DNA of 64,000 nucleotides from Macrocystis pyrifera (taxonomy: Eukaryota; Sar; Phaeophyceae; Laminariales; Laminariaceae). Below, in pieces: positions 22,626-34,589 of the stretch. The translations under genes and the position numbers were made by a program. The notes under the pieces were generated by a model that saw only the letters and a list, made by a program, of their open reading frames with translations, did not search any database and was not told where the DNA came from. Each line of letters opens with the position of its first letter. The first letter of the stretch is position 1. The stretch lies in the NCBI GenBank assembly GCA_031763025.1, contig JASSKH010000024.1:11802087-11866086 (forward strand), read 5' to 3'.

Positions 22626-23861
22626 CTAGTAATGGGTGGTGATGAGGCGCGACCTCAGTAACACCTGCAGTAGTCATATCTGCGATGCATCATGCTGGGC
22701 GATTACGGATTATTCTGTTTTGTGCTGAACCAACACGAACGAACATCTACTGCTTGCTGCTGCTGTGTACTACCTACTACCTATACGCCGTCGTTGGTGA
22801 ATCTCAATAATATCGTAAATGTTCTTGGCCTCTTCTGCTCTTGATATATGAAAAACACAGCAGCAGCAGCACGCACACACCTGTTCTGTTGTTGATTTTG
22901 TTGTGTGTATCCTGGTTTCCACCTCGAAATCCGGCATAATAATTTGAAGACGAAAAAAATGCACTGCTGTGACCACAGAACTTGTATTCGTATCGTATCT
23001 CTCGGGGATTCAAGAATCGGCACGGACAATGCCGACGGGTAGAAAGAACAAGAACACACACACCTCACATGTTTTTTCCAACAGTGTTTTCTGGTTGAAA
23101 TTCAGAATAATTTGAAGACGAAAAATCTGCATCTGAAATGTTTTGTCCAACAGACTCACAGAAAGAGCTTCTTTCTCGTAGCAGGTGCCACCACTACTTG
23201 CTATTTGTACTGACATCTACTTACACATCTACAGCAGCAGTGTTTCTCCAGCAAGAAAACAGTAGCAGCAGTAGCAGCAGTAGCAGCAGTAGGACGCACG
23301 AGGCCAGGGTCAGCGTCGCTGTACGCTCGGCTTGTCAATCTAACCCTTGAACCCTTTGTACACGTACTCGATTTTGTCCTGCGTTGGGTCCGAACTCGAA
23401 ATTTGGCATAATTTGCAGACGAAAAATCTGCACCCGACATGGTCTGTCCAGCAGAGAGAAATACCTATGGTACTTGTAGCAGGTACTGTGAACGAACTAC
23501 CACCGCACCAGCACGACGAGGAGGTCTCTTTTGTGTTTGCGCGCGCACAGAGCCAGCCGGGACTGGATTCGGTGCGGTGTGCGTCGAGAGCGGTGGTCAA
23601 ACGTTGCCCAAAAAAATGTTGAATCACACACACCCACACACCCACACACACATACAGAGAAACTCAAACCAAGGCATGCTACGCTCGTATCCGAGCCGCT
23701 ATGAAGAGTCTTTTGTTTTCCTGGAATCCAAGAAAAAAAAAGGCTCGCACGCTCTGCGCCTCATTATAATCAAGTCATTGTTGCTGTCACTACTAGAATC
23801 CACTAATTTAATTTATCAAATCTAAAACCAAGTAATTGCAGACCGACTATTTTACCAAGAC
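22626..23861. repeat. Non-coding region with three diverged repeats and CAG/AGC microsatellites
   Basis: The block ttgaagacgaaaaatctgca, with similar flanks, recurs at about 22,945, 23,112 and 23,415. Short cagcagcag runs lie at about 22,859 and agcagcagtagcagcagtag at about 23,263-23,290. A (cacaca)n run lies at about 23,626-23,655. No gene is supported. Confidence 0.55.
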
Positions 23862-24045
23862 GCCCGTGTTCACACTCTCTCGGACACCTCGTTTCACGAG
23901 CTCATTGGGGTGTAGACGCCAGGCGATTTTTAGAGGGTCATGTACCAGATGTTTTCTGCTTCGTGCTGACGCCCGTGTTCACACTCTCTCGGACACCTCG
24001 TGTCACGAGCTCATTGCGGCGTAGTCACAAGGTGATTGTTAGAGG
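23862..24045. repeat. Two-copy tandem repeat, spacing about 107 bp
   Basis: The block gacgcccgtgttcacactct through cacgagctcattg and the gtgatt/gcgatt end occurs at about 23,860 and again at about 23,968. Confidence 0.75.
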
Positions 24046-24269
24046 ATACTGCCGGTGGGGCTAGCTGCTACTCATTCGGATGACCCGCCAAATATAATTC
24101 AAAACTATGGTCGCTTCGCCATGCTTCCAATCCCTGCTATTTGTCATATCTACCTAACTTAGAGATAGGAATAATAGTCGTAGAGAACCGCCCTTCTTCC
24201 AGGTGGTACTCTGTGATATTCCAGGGATAGCCCTCTTCCTCACTTCGACCCCACCCGGATCCGATCCCG

Positions 24270-26700
24270 GTGAAACGTGGAGAGATATCATAACCGTCGA
24301 AGCGCAGGAGGCCCACCGACCTCCCTGTTCCCAATGTGGGATCCCTCAGTAGGCCTCTCCCATTTGGCACTCAGACTCGCAGAAGGAGCCTCTCGGAAAT
24401 CTTCGCACGACCACTGCATATTACTACAAAACACCCTGTTCACACTTGGTACTTGCTATCTGACCAACGCACATCCGTACATGTATCACTAGTCAAACGT
24501 TTGGTGGAGACATTTTCATTCAAGATAAAAACATGGTGCTTTCGTCCTGATCCCCGCCACACCCTGATCCCACCCGGATCTGATCCCATTTGGTACCCTG
24601 CTCCCATCCACAAGGTGCAGAAATGATATTAGCCCTCCGTAGGAGCCGCCGGAGGCCCACCAACTATACTGATCCCATCCGCAAGCACCCCACCGGACGA
24701 TGTGTGGCATCAACGGTCGTCTGCAAGGACACAAATCCTCGCAGGGCCGCCGTAGATCAGTACAAAACACCCTGTTCCCACTTCGTACTTTCAATCCGAC
24801 AAACACGCATCAGTACGTACTACTAGCTGAATTTGGGAGAGAAATGTTCATTCAAGGTAAATACGTCGAGCCATTCCCTCCTGATCCCAGCCGTACCCTG
24901 ATCCCACCCGGGTAAGATCTTTAGGGTTACCTGCTCCCATCCACAAGGTGCAGAAATGATATTATCCCTGCGCGTGAGCCGCCGGAGGCGCCACCAACTA
25001 CCCCCCCGATCCCATCCACAGGCACCCCACCGACCTATGTTTCGCAATAGCGGCCGTCTGCGAGGGCGTGAATCCTCTCAGGACCGCCGTAGTTACTACA
25101 AAACACCCTGTGCCCACTTCGTGCTCACAATCAGACCAACACCCATCAGTACATACAACTAGACAATGTTCATTCAAGGTAAACAGGTGGTGCGGACCTT
25201 TAAGCGTTTCCCTCCTGATCCCAGCCGCACCCTGATCCCACCCGGATATGATCCCATTTGGTACCCTGCTCCCATCCACAAGGTGCAGAAATGATATTAG
25301 CCCTCCGCAGGAGCCGCCGGAGGCCCACCAACTACCCTGATCCCATTTGGTACTTCGAATATTTTGAAACTTTTCCCGTTTGACACACTGCTCCCACTTA
25401 ATGGTTTAGAGATACACTTAGCCCTCGGCAGGAGCAGCCGGAGAATACTACATATCACCCTGTTCCAATTGAGTACTTTGAATCAGACGAAAACCCCTCC
25501 CATTTATCACGCTGTTCCCACCCACAAGGTGTAGGAATGAAATAATCCCGGTGGAAGAAGCCGCTGGGGGCCCACCAGGCACCCTGATCTCATCCAGAGG
25601 CACAGCTCGGGCGATAATCCGTCTATTGTTTCACCAATAGGTTCGATTCCCGATCCCGCGTATGCGAGTTCGTACGTTTTTTCTTGTTGCTTCTGCCGTG
25701 TTTGCGGACGATTGTTATTCCTCTGAAAGGGATCAGGGTGCTTTGTAATGATCTCCGGCCACAATATCATTTATGAGCTATGTGTGTAGGCGTGCATGAT
25801 CTTGCTCAAACCGTGATGCATATCCCAGACGCCACAGGTGGGAGCAGGGTGCCAACGGGATCACACCCGGGTGGATCAGATCGGAGTCGTGCCTGCCTAT
25901 AATTTTAGTTTGCGTTTGCCACCCTGCTTCCGCTTGGTACCTCGACCTCGCCGTGGGCCCTTCCCATTTGGCACCTTGCTCCCGCCCACAAGGTGCAAAA
26001 ATAGAATCATCCCTCCGAAGAGCCGCCGGAGGCCCACCAGCCACCCTCATCCCACCCGAAGGCACAGCTCGGGCTCAAAACCCGTCTTTGTTTTCGCCAA
26101 TCGGCTCCCGCATATGCGAGTTCCTATATTTTCTTTGCTAGTTTCGTGTCTGGGGACGATTTCTGCAACTCTGAGTGGGATTGGGGTGTTTGTATTACGG
26201 GAGACCATAGTAAATAAGACCCTACACACAAAAAACTATATGTTTCCCTTTCTTACTAGCAGTATTCGGTCCTATTTACGATGGTCCCCCGCAATGGTAA
26301 TCTCCTGCAACCATTTTATTTGTGAGCCTTGGCGGTGGGAGCAGGGTGCCTAATGGGATCACTCCCGTATATTGTTGTCTTTGCGTTTGGCACCCTGCTC
26401 CCGCTTGGTACCTCGAATCTGCCGAAACCTCTTCCCATTTGGCACCCTGTTCCCACCTACAAGGTGCAGAAATATAAATATTTCTTCGCACGAGCCGCAA
26501 GAGGCCCATCACCTACCTTGATCCCATCCAGAGGCGCAGTTCGGGCGCAGGAACCGTAGCCTATTTCGCCAATCGGTTCGATTCCCGCATATGCTAGTTC
26601 GTATATTGGCACCCTGCTCCCACCCACAAAGCTCCCACCCACAAGGACACTTGTTGTGGCGCACAATTTTTTATCCGCAGGAGCCGCCGGCGAATATTAC
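24270..26700. repeat. Tandem family with periods of about 335 then about 465 bp
   Basis: The anchor caaggtgcagaaat occurs at about 24,612, 24,943, 25,278, 25,530 (variant), 25,991 (variant) and 26,460. Around it lie tttggcaccctgctccca, gagccgccggaggcccacca and ctgatcccatcc blocks. The right-hand units carry an extra segment with cagctcggg and ggttcgattcccg, which resemble RNA polymerase III A and B boxes. No coding frame is conserved between units. Confidence 0.8.
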
Positions 26701-28019
26701 AAAACGTCTGTCGAACACCCTGCCAAGGTCTACAAATATGATCAGTCTTCCACCTCACCCACCGGAAGCCTACCTGGCACTTAGGATTGGGTTAGTGATC
26801 AGCAGTCAATACGTTTGAAAAGTATAGCTGTCGCATGGAACTAGCGCAGCAATATATTTGGGCACCAGCTACTGTCGTCAAGATTCATGCTACGGTAGAG
26901 GTGTACCTATTTTTTCTTAGGATCCTCGGTTGAGGACTACCACACCCAAACACTAACTTTAGGATAAAACTGAAAGTGCAATCCAATGGCCTCCATAAAC
27001 AACGAATAACATATGAAACGGAAAAGGCGTTCAAACGATATTAGGTAGAGGTTCTGGAGCCCCGGAAGTCAGAATAAAAATGGCAACAACAATCTATTGC
27101 TATCTTTCAGCACACCTTCGAAACAATCAGTGTCCGTTCTGATGCTTTATCCGAAATGGTTTCCGTCCCCAGGGTCCTATAGACTACTTCAATGCTTAAT
27201 TTGGTCGCGTGTAGTCTCAAGTCTTGGGAACTGTTTTGTGTCGGGTTAGGTGGCTTGGGCCGAACTTGTCATAGTCTAACTCCACCAGCTACGTTAAATG
27301 TATAGCTTTGGGATAAAACAACCCCCCCTACCGTCCTCCCGATCAGCCCTTCGCTGCCATGGACTGGGGCGCGTGAGTAGTCGAGATTGTTCGCAGCTGT
27401 GTCCCGATTTCGATCCGCTGTAAGTTCATTCAGACTTTTTTCCCGACGAGTGATACAAACCAACGCAAGGCATCAGAGTTTTTTCCTGTCTTGCGGTCGC
27501 GGCCTGCTTTCTAGGTCTTGCAGCTACTGCTGCGTGCTTCTACTGTATGTTTCTGTACACGCATTGTTTTCCAAAGCGTTTTTTGAGGCGTTCGTCGGAC
27601 AAAGATGTCACCAGCCCTGTCGTCTGTTGTTCGAAGACTAGACCGCGGCGGGACGTGTATATCAGTCGACACGATCTTGATTACGTATTTCTTAGAAACT
27701 CGGGATCCTTGTTAGAAGGTTGGTATTTTATCGAAGAAACAAAGAACGCTGTCCCCCACACGATACTACAACAGCCCTCGCTGACCAAGGCGCGGGTGCC
27801 GTTGCCCAAGCAGCGGGCTCCAGCATCAGGGGTTGGTAGCAGGTGCTGAGGAGGAACCAGCCTCTGGCTGTCAGCAACCTCATCCTCGTGGGGACCTTTT
27901 TATGGTGGCGGTGGGCGACGTGGAGGGGAAAACCAATCTCCATCCATCGCTGCAGAGCCGATGGCCGATCAACCCATGAAGACATACCCGCGGAGTGAAA
28001 CAAGCCACTTAGGACAAAG
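26701..28019. other. Non-coding stretch, nothing recognised
   Basis: Mixed sequence with short frames only. I see no repeat units, RNA genes or protein domains. Confidence 0.4.
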
Positions 28020-28545
28020 CTTTAGAAGCGGATCGGGGTTCGGGTTAGAGTTCGCGTTAGAAAAAAATGATATCCACAAAGGCTCCTCCTCACCCATTGC
28101 TCGCATCTACTTTTTGAAATCGGGAGGTTTACGTTTATTGCTAGCCAAGGTCGGCGGAGGAGCAGATAACCACGGTCTCGTGACCAGGAACAACAAACAA
28201 GGTGTTGTGACGTAGAAAAAAAAAAGCCACGTAGCTTTAGAAGCGGGTTGGGATTTGGGTTAGAGTTAGCGTTAGAAAAAAATGATATCCACAAAGGCTC
28301 CTCCTCACCCATTGCTGGCATCTACTTTTGAAATCGGAAGGTATACGTTTACTGCGGATGAGCAGATCACCATGGTCTTGTGGCCAGGAAAAATAAACAC
28401 GGTGTTGTCACGTAGAAACAAAAACAAGACACTCAGGACAAAGCTTCAAAAACAGATTGGGGTTTGGGTTAGAGTTAGCGTTCGAAAAAAATGATATCCA
28501 CGAAGGCTCCTCCTCACCCACTATTCGCATTAACTTTCGATATCG
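28020..28545. repeat. Three-copy tandem repeat, period about 213 bp, with telomere-like words
   Basis: Units start at about 28,020, 28,237 and 28,449. Each has a gggttagagttagcgtt-type start, aaaaaatgatatccac, ggctcctcctcaccca, and a ttcgatat/tgaaatcgg end. The degenerate ttag series at each unit start resembles telomeric repeats. Confidence 0.75.
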
Positions 28546-29299
28546 CAAGCTATATTTATTTTGCTAATCAAGTCGCTCTGTCATCCCAGTCGCTTGCTTT
28601 TGCCGCCGACACCACCACCCCAGGTCTATTTCGGCTTCACAAGGTTCCAGCCCGTCTCGCGGTTGATCGGGATTTCGATTTTTTTGAGAAGGCGAGCCAG
28701 TCACGCTGCTGTAAACTTTGTCAGCTGTCATAACTGAAAATACAAGCTCTGCCGCCAGGCGGCAGCCAAAAAGGGATTAGGACAGACGTTGTATACGACG
28801 TCTACGTCGACACCACGAGGTCGTCGACGCATTAAGACTTGTCGCTGGCCCTGGTTCACGGCGAGACACTAAAAAGTTGGCAGGATAAAGGCAGATCGTA
28901 GCGACCTCGCGCTTCAGACGGCAGCGCAGAAATTCAGGATATGTAAGAGTGCCGGATGACACTACCTCGGAACTAGTGCAAGCCTAGCATGATACGCAAA
29001 TCATTGACAAATCATTGAAGCAGAGTTGCCTGGCTGTTCATCAGGAACGTCTGCGTAAACAACATGGGCAGGAGTGTGGCGGGGGGGTACAACTGGACGG
29101 ACAAACGGTCGATTCGTTTGGTATAAAAAAAAATCGACGAAGGGTTTCGGCGACACTCGGTATTTTTTTTTTGCTTTTACCGTGCGGGCGCTGACAGGGC
29201 AAGCAAGCGTCGGTTGAGTCCCATGCACCGCTGGTCGTTTGTCCGACCATACTCACGTTGAACTCGGGGTCAAGATACAGCGATGTACGCCCGCTAACG
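28546..29299. other. Non-coding stretch, nothing recognised
   Basis: Short overlapping frames and no recognisable domain. It separates the 213-bp and 200-bp repeat families. Confidence 0.4.
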
Positions 29300-32200
29300 T
29301 ATGTACAACTGCTAAACTAGGCTGGTTTTGCTGCCAAAAACCTCGGCGAAGATTCTCGTTTCGTTGATGCTCGGGAATAGTGCTTTACCGAGCGGGAGGC
29401 GAAAGAAAAGTAAGGCCTTGACCCTGTCGGGTACACTTTTAGCGTTTTTTCTAATCATACCCTCCAAGAAAACGCGGGCTGGGGTACCAACTGGAGGGTG
29501 AGGGATTGGTTTTGTCGCCCAAAACACGACGAGGGGTCTCGCTTTGCTTCAAGCTCGGCAAGAACGTTCCACCGGGCCAGTGGTGAAAGAAAAAGGAAGC
29601 GCTTACCGCTTCGCGTGCACCTCTGACGTTCTTTTTACCATGTCCGCCTGTAAAACGTGGGCTGGAGTGTTTCGGGGAGGTACCACCAGAGAGCCACATA
29701 ATTGGCTTGGTTTTGTCGCCCGAAACACGTCAGTCTAATTTTGATCCACGCTCGGCATGGACGTTCCACCAACCTGGTAGCGAAAGAAAAAGCAAGCGCT
29801 GGCCGCTTCGCGTACACTTCTGGTGTTTGCCTGACCATGTGTGCCGCCTTGAAACCGCGGGCTGGGGTATTTCGGGGAGGTACCACTGGAGAGTCGCATA
29901 GTTGGCTTGGTTTTGTCTCCAAAAACACGACGAAGGATCTAGTTTGGGTTCACGCTCGGCATGAACGTTCCATCGTGCCGGTGGGGAAAGAAAAACCAAG
30001 CGCTGACCGTTTCGCGTGTACGTTTGGCGTTTCTCTGACCATGTTCGTCTATAAAACGTATGCCGGGTCCAGGTGGTCTCGGTGTTTTACGGCAAAGTCG
30101 TTTCTTGCCGCGCGGGCGGTTCCGCCAGGATGGTCGACAAGCTCAAAAGCTGACAACGAGGGGGGGTGCAAGAATATACACTTATATAGCACTCCCGCCG
30201 TGGCGAAACAAACGAAGTCTGTCGACCCTCTGCAGGTCTGAGTCAGGCGCGTGGTACCTGTACTCTGAAAAGGAAATGAAAAAAAGGAGTTAGCTTGAGT
30301 TTGTCGCCCTAAGCATGATGAAGAGTCTCGTTTTCGTCGCCACTCGGGAATAACGTTTAAGGGTGCAGAAAGTGAAGTACAGCGTAACCGTGGGGCGTTT
30401 CGTGTGAATCTCTAACTTTCTTCCCAACCATATCCGCATATAAAGAGTGGTCTGAGGCGTTACTGGTAGCTGCCACTGGTAGTCGCAAATAAGCTTGGTT
30501 TTGTCACCCAAAACTCGCCGAAGTGTCTCGTCGACATTGCCTCCCAAATCATGTATTGCGGTGTCGGAGGGGAAAGAAAAATCAAGCGTTGGTTGTTTCG
30601 CGTGCACCACTGGATTTTTTCCCGACCATGTCCTCCAGTCAAACGCGGTCTGGGATGCTAAGGGGTGTTTCCACTGAAGGGTTGCATGACTAGCTTAGTT
30701 TCGTCGCCCAAACCACGACGAAGGGTCTTGTTTTCGTTGACACTAGAGAATAACGTTTTACCGTGCCGGTGGTGAAAACAAATACAAGCCTTGGTCGTGT
30801 CATATGAACCTCTGACTTCCTTTTCGACCGTATCGGCATTAAAAATGTGGGCTGGGGCGTCACGGGAGATAGCATTGGAGGAGAGCACAATTAGCTTGGC
30901 TTTGTCGCTCAAACCCCGACGAAGGATCCTGTTTTGGTTGACACTCGGGAATGACGTTTTACCGTGCCAGGGGTGAAAGGAAAAACAAGCGTAGGCCGTT
31001 TCTCGTACACCTCTGGCATTTTTCCCGACCTCGCTCCCCTATTAAAACGTGGGCTAGGGTGTTAGGATGAGTTACCACTGAAGATCCGCAGAATCAGCTT
31101 GGTTTCATCGCCCAATCATCGACAAAGGGTCTCGTTTTCGTTGGCACTCGAAATATGCATTTAACGGTGGGGAAAATGCGAAAAAAGCAATCGTTCGGCG
31201 TGTTGTGTGAACCTCTGACATTATTTCCGGCCATATCCGCATATAAAACGTGGGCTAGGGCGTTACGGGGAGCTAACGCTGGAGGGGCGCAGAATCAGCT
31301 TGGTTTTGTCGCCCAAAACTGGGCGAAGGATGCCGTTTTCGTTGACACTCGGGGTTAACGTTTTATCGTGCGAAAGATGGAAGGAAAAGCAATCGTGGGG
31401 CAGGGCGCGTGCACCTCTGCGTTTTTTCCCGATCATGCCCTCCTACAAAACGTGGGCTGGGGGGACAATGAGTTACCGCCGAAGGGTCGCATGATTAGCT
31501 TGATTTGGTCGCCCAAAACACGACAAAGGGCATCGTTTGCGTTTACACCCTACACTAACGTCTTACCGTGCCACTTTAAAATAAAAGCAGTCGTACGTCG
31601 TGTCGCGTGAACTTAAGGATTTGTTTCCCGACCGCATCCTTCCATAAAACGTGGGCTAGGGTGTTAAGGTGAGTTGCCACAGAAGGCCCCATGATCAGCT
31701 TGGTTTTGTCGGTCAAAACTCGACGAAGGGTGTCGTTGTTCTTAACTGTCGGCAATCTCGTACCAACGTGCCGGCGGTGAAGGGGAAAAAAAGCGTTGGC
31801 CGTTTCGCGTGCATCACTGGCTTTTTTCCCGGCTATATCCTCGAATAAAACGTGGGCTGGGGCGTTGCTGGGACCGCTGGCAGACCGCAAAATTTGCTTG
31901 GTTTTGCCGCCAAAACCTTGACGAAGGGCCTCCTTTTCGTTGACCCTCCGCAACGATGTACTACCGTGTAGAAGGTGAAAGGAAAAGCAATCGTTGACTC
32001 TTTCGCGTGAACCTCTGACTTTAATTCCGACCAGATCTTCCCACAACACGTGGGCTGGGGAGATACAGGTAGTTGCCACTGGAACCTCGCGTGTTTAGCG
32101 TGTTCTCGTCGCCCAAAACACGGCGAAGGGCTTTGTTTCGGTTTACTCTCGGCAAGAAGGCTTTACCGTGCCGGCGGTGAAAGGAAAAACACTGGTTGGC

Positions 32201-32930
32201 CGTGTCGCGTGCACCTCTGGCATTTGTCCCTACCGTTCCCCTATAAAGCTGGTTGGCCGGGGAGTTACGTGTATACACCGCTGGAACTCCGCATATTTAA
32301 CCTGGTTTTGTCGCCCAAAACACAACGAAGTCTGTTGTTTGATTCACATTCGGAAATAATGCTATACCGTGCCGACGGTGAAATGCATGCGTTGGCTGTT
32401 TCGCGCGCACTTCTGGATTTGTTTTCGACCTTTTCCTCCTGTAAAAGCGGGCTGGGGTGTTAATGAGTCACCACTGCAGGGCCGTGCTTAGCTTGGTTCT
32501 GTCGCCAAAAACACGACGAAGGTCTCGTTTTCGTCGACAGTCTGGGATAACATGTTACCGTGCCGGCGGTGAACGGAAAATCAATCGTTGGCCGTGTCGC
32601 GTGCACCTCTGGTGTTTTCCCCGACCATATCCCTCTATAAAACATGGACTGGGGCGTTACGGAGAGATACTACTACTTTCGAGGGCCGCACAACAAGCTT
32701 GGTTTTGTCGCCAAAAAACGATGAAGGGTGTTGTTTCAGTTTACACTCGGCAAGAACGTTTGACCATACCGGGGGTGATAGAAAAGCAAGCGTTGGCCGT
32801 GTGTCCTGCGCCTCTGGCTTAGTTTCCGATCACATCCATCTAAGAAACGTGCGCTACGCGGCGGTACAACTAGAGGGCCGCCCAATCGGTTAGTTTTGTT
32901 GCCAAAACCTCGACGACGCCCAGCCGCCTG
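29300..32930. repeat. Tandem 200-bp repeat family, block 1 (about 18 units)
   Basis: The anchor ttggttttgtcgcccaaaac or a variant begins units at about 29,328, 29,509, 29,706, 29,907, 30,298, 30,496, 30,697, 30,897, 31,100, 31,300, 31,500, 31,700, 31,900, 32,105, 32,305, 32,497, 32,700 and 32,895. Each unit also has accgtgccggcggtgaa, a tttcgcgtgcacctctg block, a cccgacca block and, in many copies, a TATA-like tataaaacgtgggctgggg. The units differ by 10-30% by eye. Frames across units are not conserved. Confidence 0.92.
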
Positions 32931-34589
32931 CTTAAGCCGTTCACCGGCCGCGGCGCGTCTAGCCTCGCTTCGCTGCACTTTCCTTTCTCTCCCGGGCAGG
33001 CGCTTCCTCTCCATCCCGGGGTGGGAGTTCGTGTGCGTGGTTTGTTTTCGACGGTTTGTCTTGTGAACTTGAGAAAGGAAAATTATGACGATTACAGCAA
33101 TGGCCACTGCGTCATTGGGGGACAATACAAATGGCGGTCCGAGATGCGATGCAAGAAGCCGTACGGCACGGGCACAGGGTTAGCTTTGCGTTGAGGCTGC
33201 TCGTAGACGGTTGATAACACCGAAGGCATCGTGGTTTTAGTCGCTATCTCGGGGTCTCAGAGGGGTTAAACGGAGCCTCGAGAACTACAGTACTCACAGG
33301 ACAAAACAATTACTACAGTAGTACACACGAGACAGACTACCAGTAGGCGTATCTGTTGTCGCATCCAGCCGCGTTCTCATTCAGCCCGCCCTCGCTCGGC
33401 AGTAGCTGATCACTCCTTTCGGCACCTGCGGCACCTAGTGGTGCTTGCCGTTGCTGTTGATGCCTGAGATTATGCGTCCCAAGGGCTATGGTCTCGACAT
33501 GAAGCAAGAGCACCAGGCATACTAAACACAGGAAGGAGACCAGAAACGTACTGTAGTTCGGGCGGTTCCAATTGACGCGCAGCAGTCGTAACGCTGCCCT
33601 GTGTGCGCGAGGGTGTACCGGCGTCTGTTCTGCTGCCTGTCTTGCGCTTGTGGTTCGCTGGGTCCGTTGTGTTGATGGTCGGTGGACTCTGATGACTGGG
33701 TTACGGTGGGTACTCGTACGTAGTTTCACCTGACAGCGATTTCGAAAGCGGTCCCTATAAAAAACACCGTCGAAATTGTAAAGTCGCCTTTGCTCTGGGT
33801 TCAAGTGCGTCCACCGGTGTAATGTGGCAACCTTGACTCTGATGATGTACACCAGTCTTAATCACTATGCGCCCAAACGTTTGCTGTTGCGACCTAGAGT
33901 CTTAGTGCCTATCTCCGCAACCAAGCACCAGTTCAGGGTTGAAGTTTGTTTTTAGCGTTACGGCCTAGAGTCTTATCAAGCACAGTAACCAAGCACCAGG
34001 TCCTGGGTTCGGGTTCGGGTTAGGGTTAGGGTTAGAAAAATGGTCGGATCTGGAATTCCAACGGTCCAAGGTGGCTTTTCCAATGCTACCTGATATAACT
34101 GGCTAGCACTGGACTCCAGGGCAAGCGTGGGCGTGAAATTGGCTGTGGGTATGAGGAATCAAAGCTTAGGCGGTAGGTTTTCCATGATTCGGAGCAATGA
34201 CGAAGCTGACGATGACGGCGGCCGTCTATCGGTCGGATTCAATGTGGGCGATGAAGAACGATGGCACGGCGAGAGCCGTCCAAGACTTGGGGTTGTTTGA
34301 TCGAACGCCTTGCTGCAAGCCGACAGCGGCGAGCTAGTGGAGATCGCGCGCATCTTCGGGACCATTAGGCAATGACGGCAACGTGCGTCACGTCGGTAGA
34401 TTTAGGTCCGGGGTTCAACAAGCTTGAAATCGCAGGGGGGGAAACAACCACAACACCTGCCGTTTATGGTATAAAATCCGACGCTATTATTTGGTGTGGG
34501 GGGCTCCGGAAGTCTCTGGGATGGTGTATGTTGGTTGGTCTGACAGGTGCATTTGAACACCTGTTGAAAAGACTGTATTCTGGGTCTAT
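32931..34589. other. Spacer between the two 200-bp repeat blocks, with a telomere-like patch
   Basis: About 1.66 kb without the 200-bp unit. It contains an unrecognised minus-strand ORF (listed separately), two partial copies of a ctagagtctta/accaagcaccag block (about 33,892 and 33,965) and gggttcgggttagggttagg at about 34,012-34,035. Confidence 0.5.
33337..33852 (-). CDS. Unrecognised ORF with one hydrophobic segment (171 codons)
   Basis: The frame is open for 171 codons. It has a basic N-terminal half (many Arg, Thr and Gln) and a hydrophobic segment, FLVSFLCLVCLVLLLHV, near residues 104-120 that could span a membrane. A Gln/Ala/Gly-rich tail follows. I do not recognise a family. It lies between two satellite blocks, with no supporting promoter or splice evidence, so it may be a chance frame. 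Confidence 0.22.
   Translation of the reverse strand: MYIIRVKVATLHRWTHLNPEQRRLYNFDGVFYRDRFRNRCQVKLRTSTHRNPVIRVHRPSTQRTQRTTSARQAAEQTPVHPRAHRAALRLLRVNWNRPNYSTFLVSFLCLVCLVLLLHVETIALGTHNLRHQQQRQAPLGAAGAERSDQLLPSEGGLNENAAGCDNRYAYW

Noticed and set aside
25600-25680. Possible tRNA gene (ggttcgattcccg)
   Set aside because: The B-box-like word is good, but the T-stem, anticodon stem and acceptor do not pair in any of the three copies. Kept only as a box-like repeat feature.
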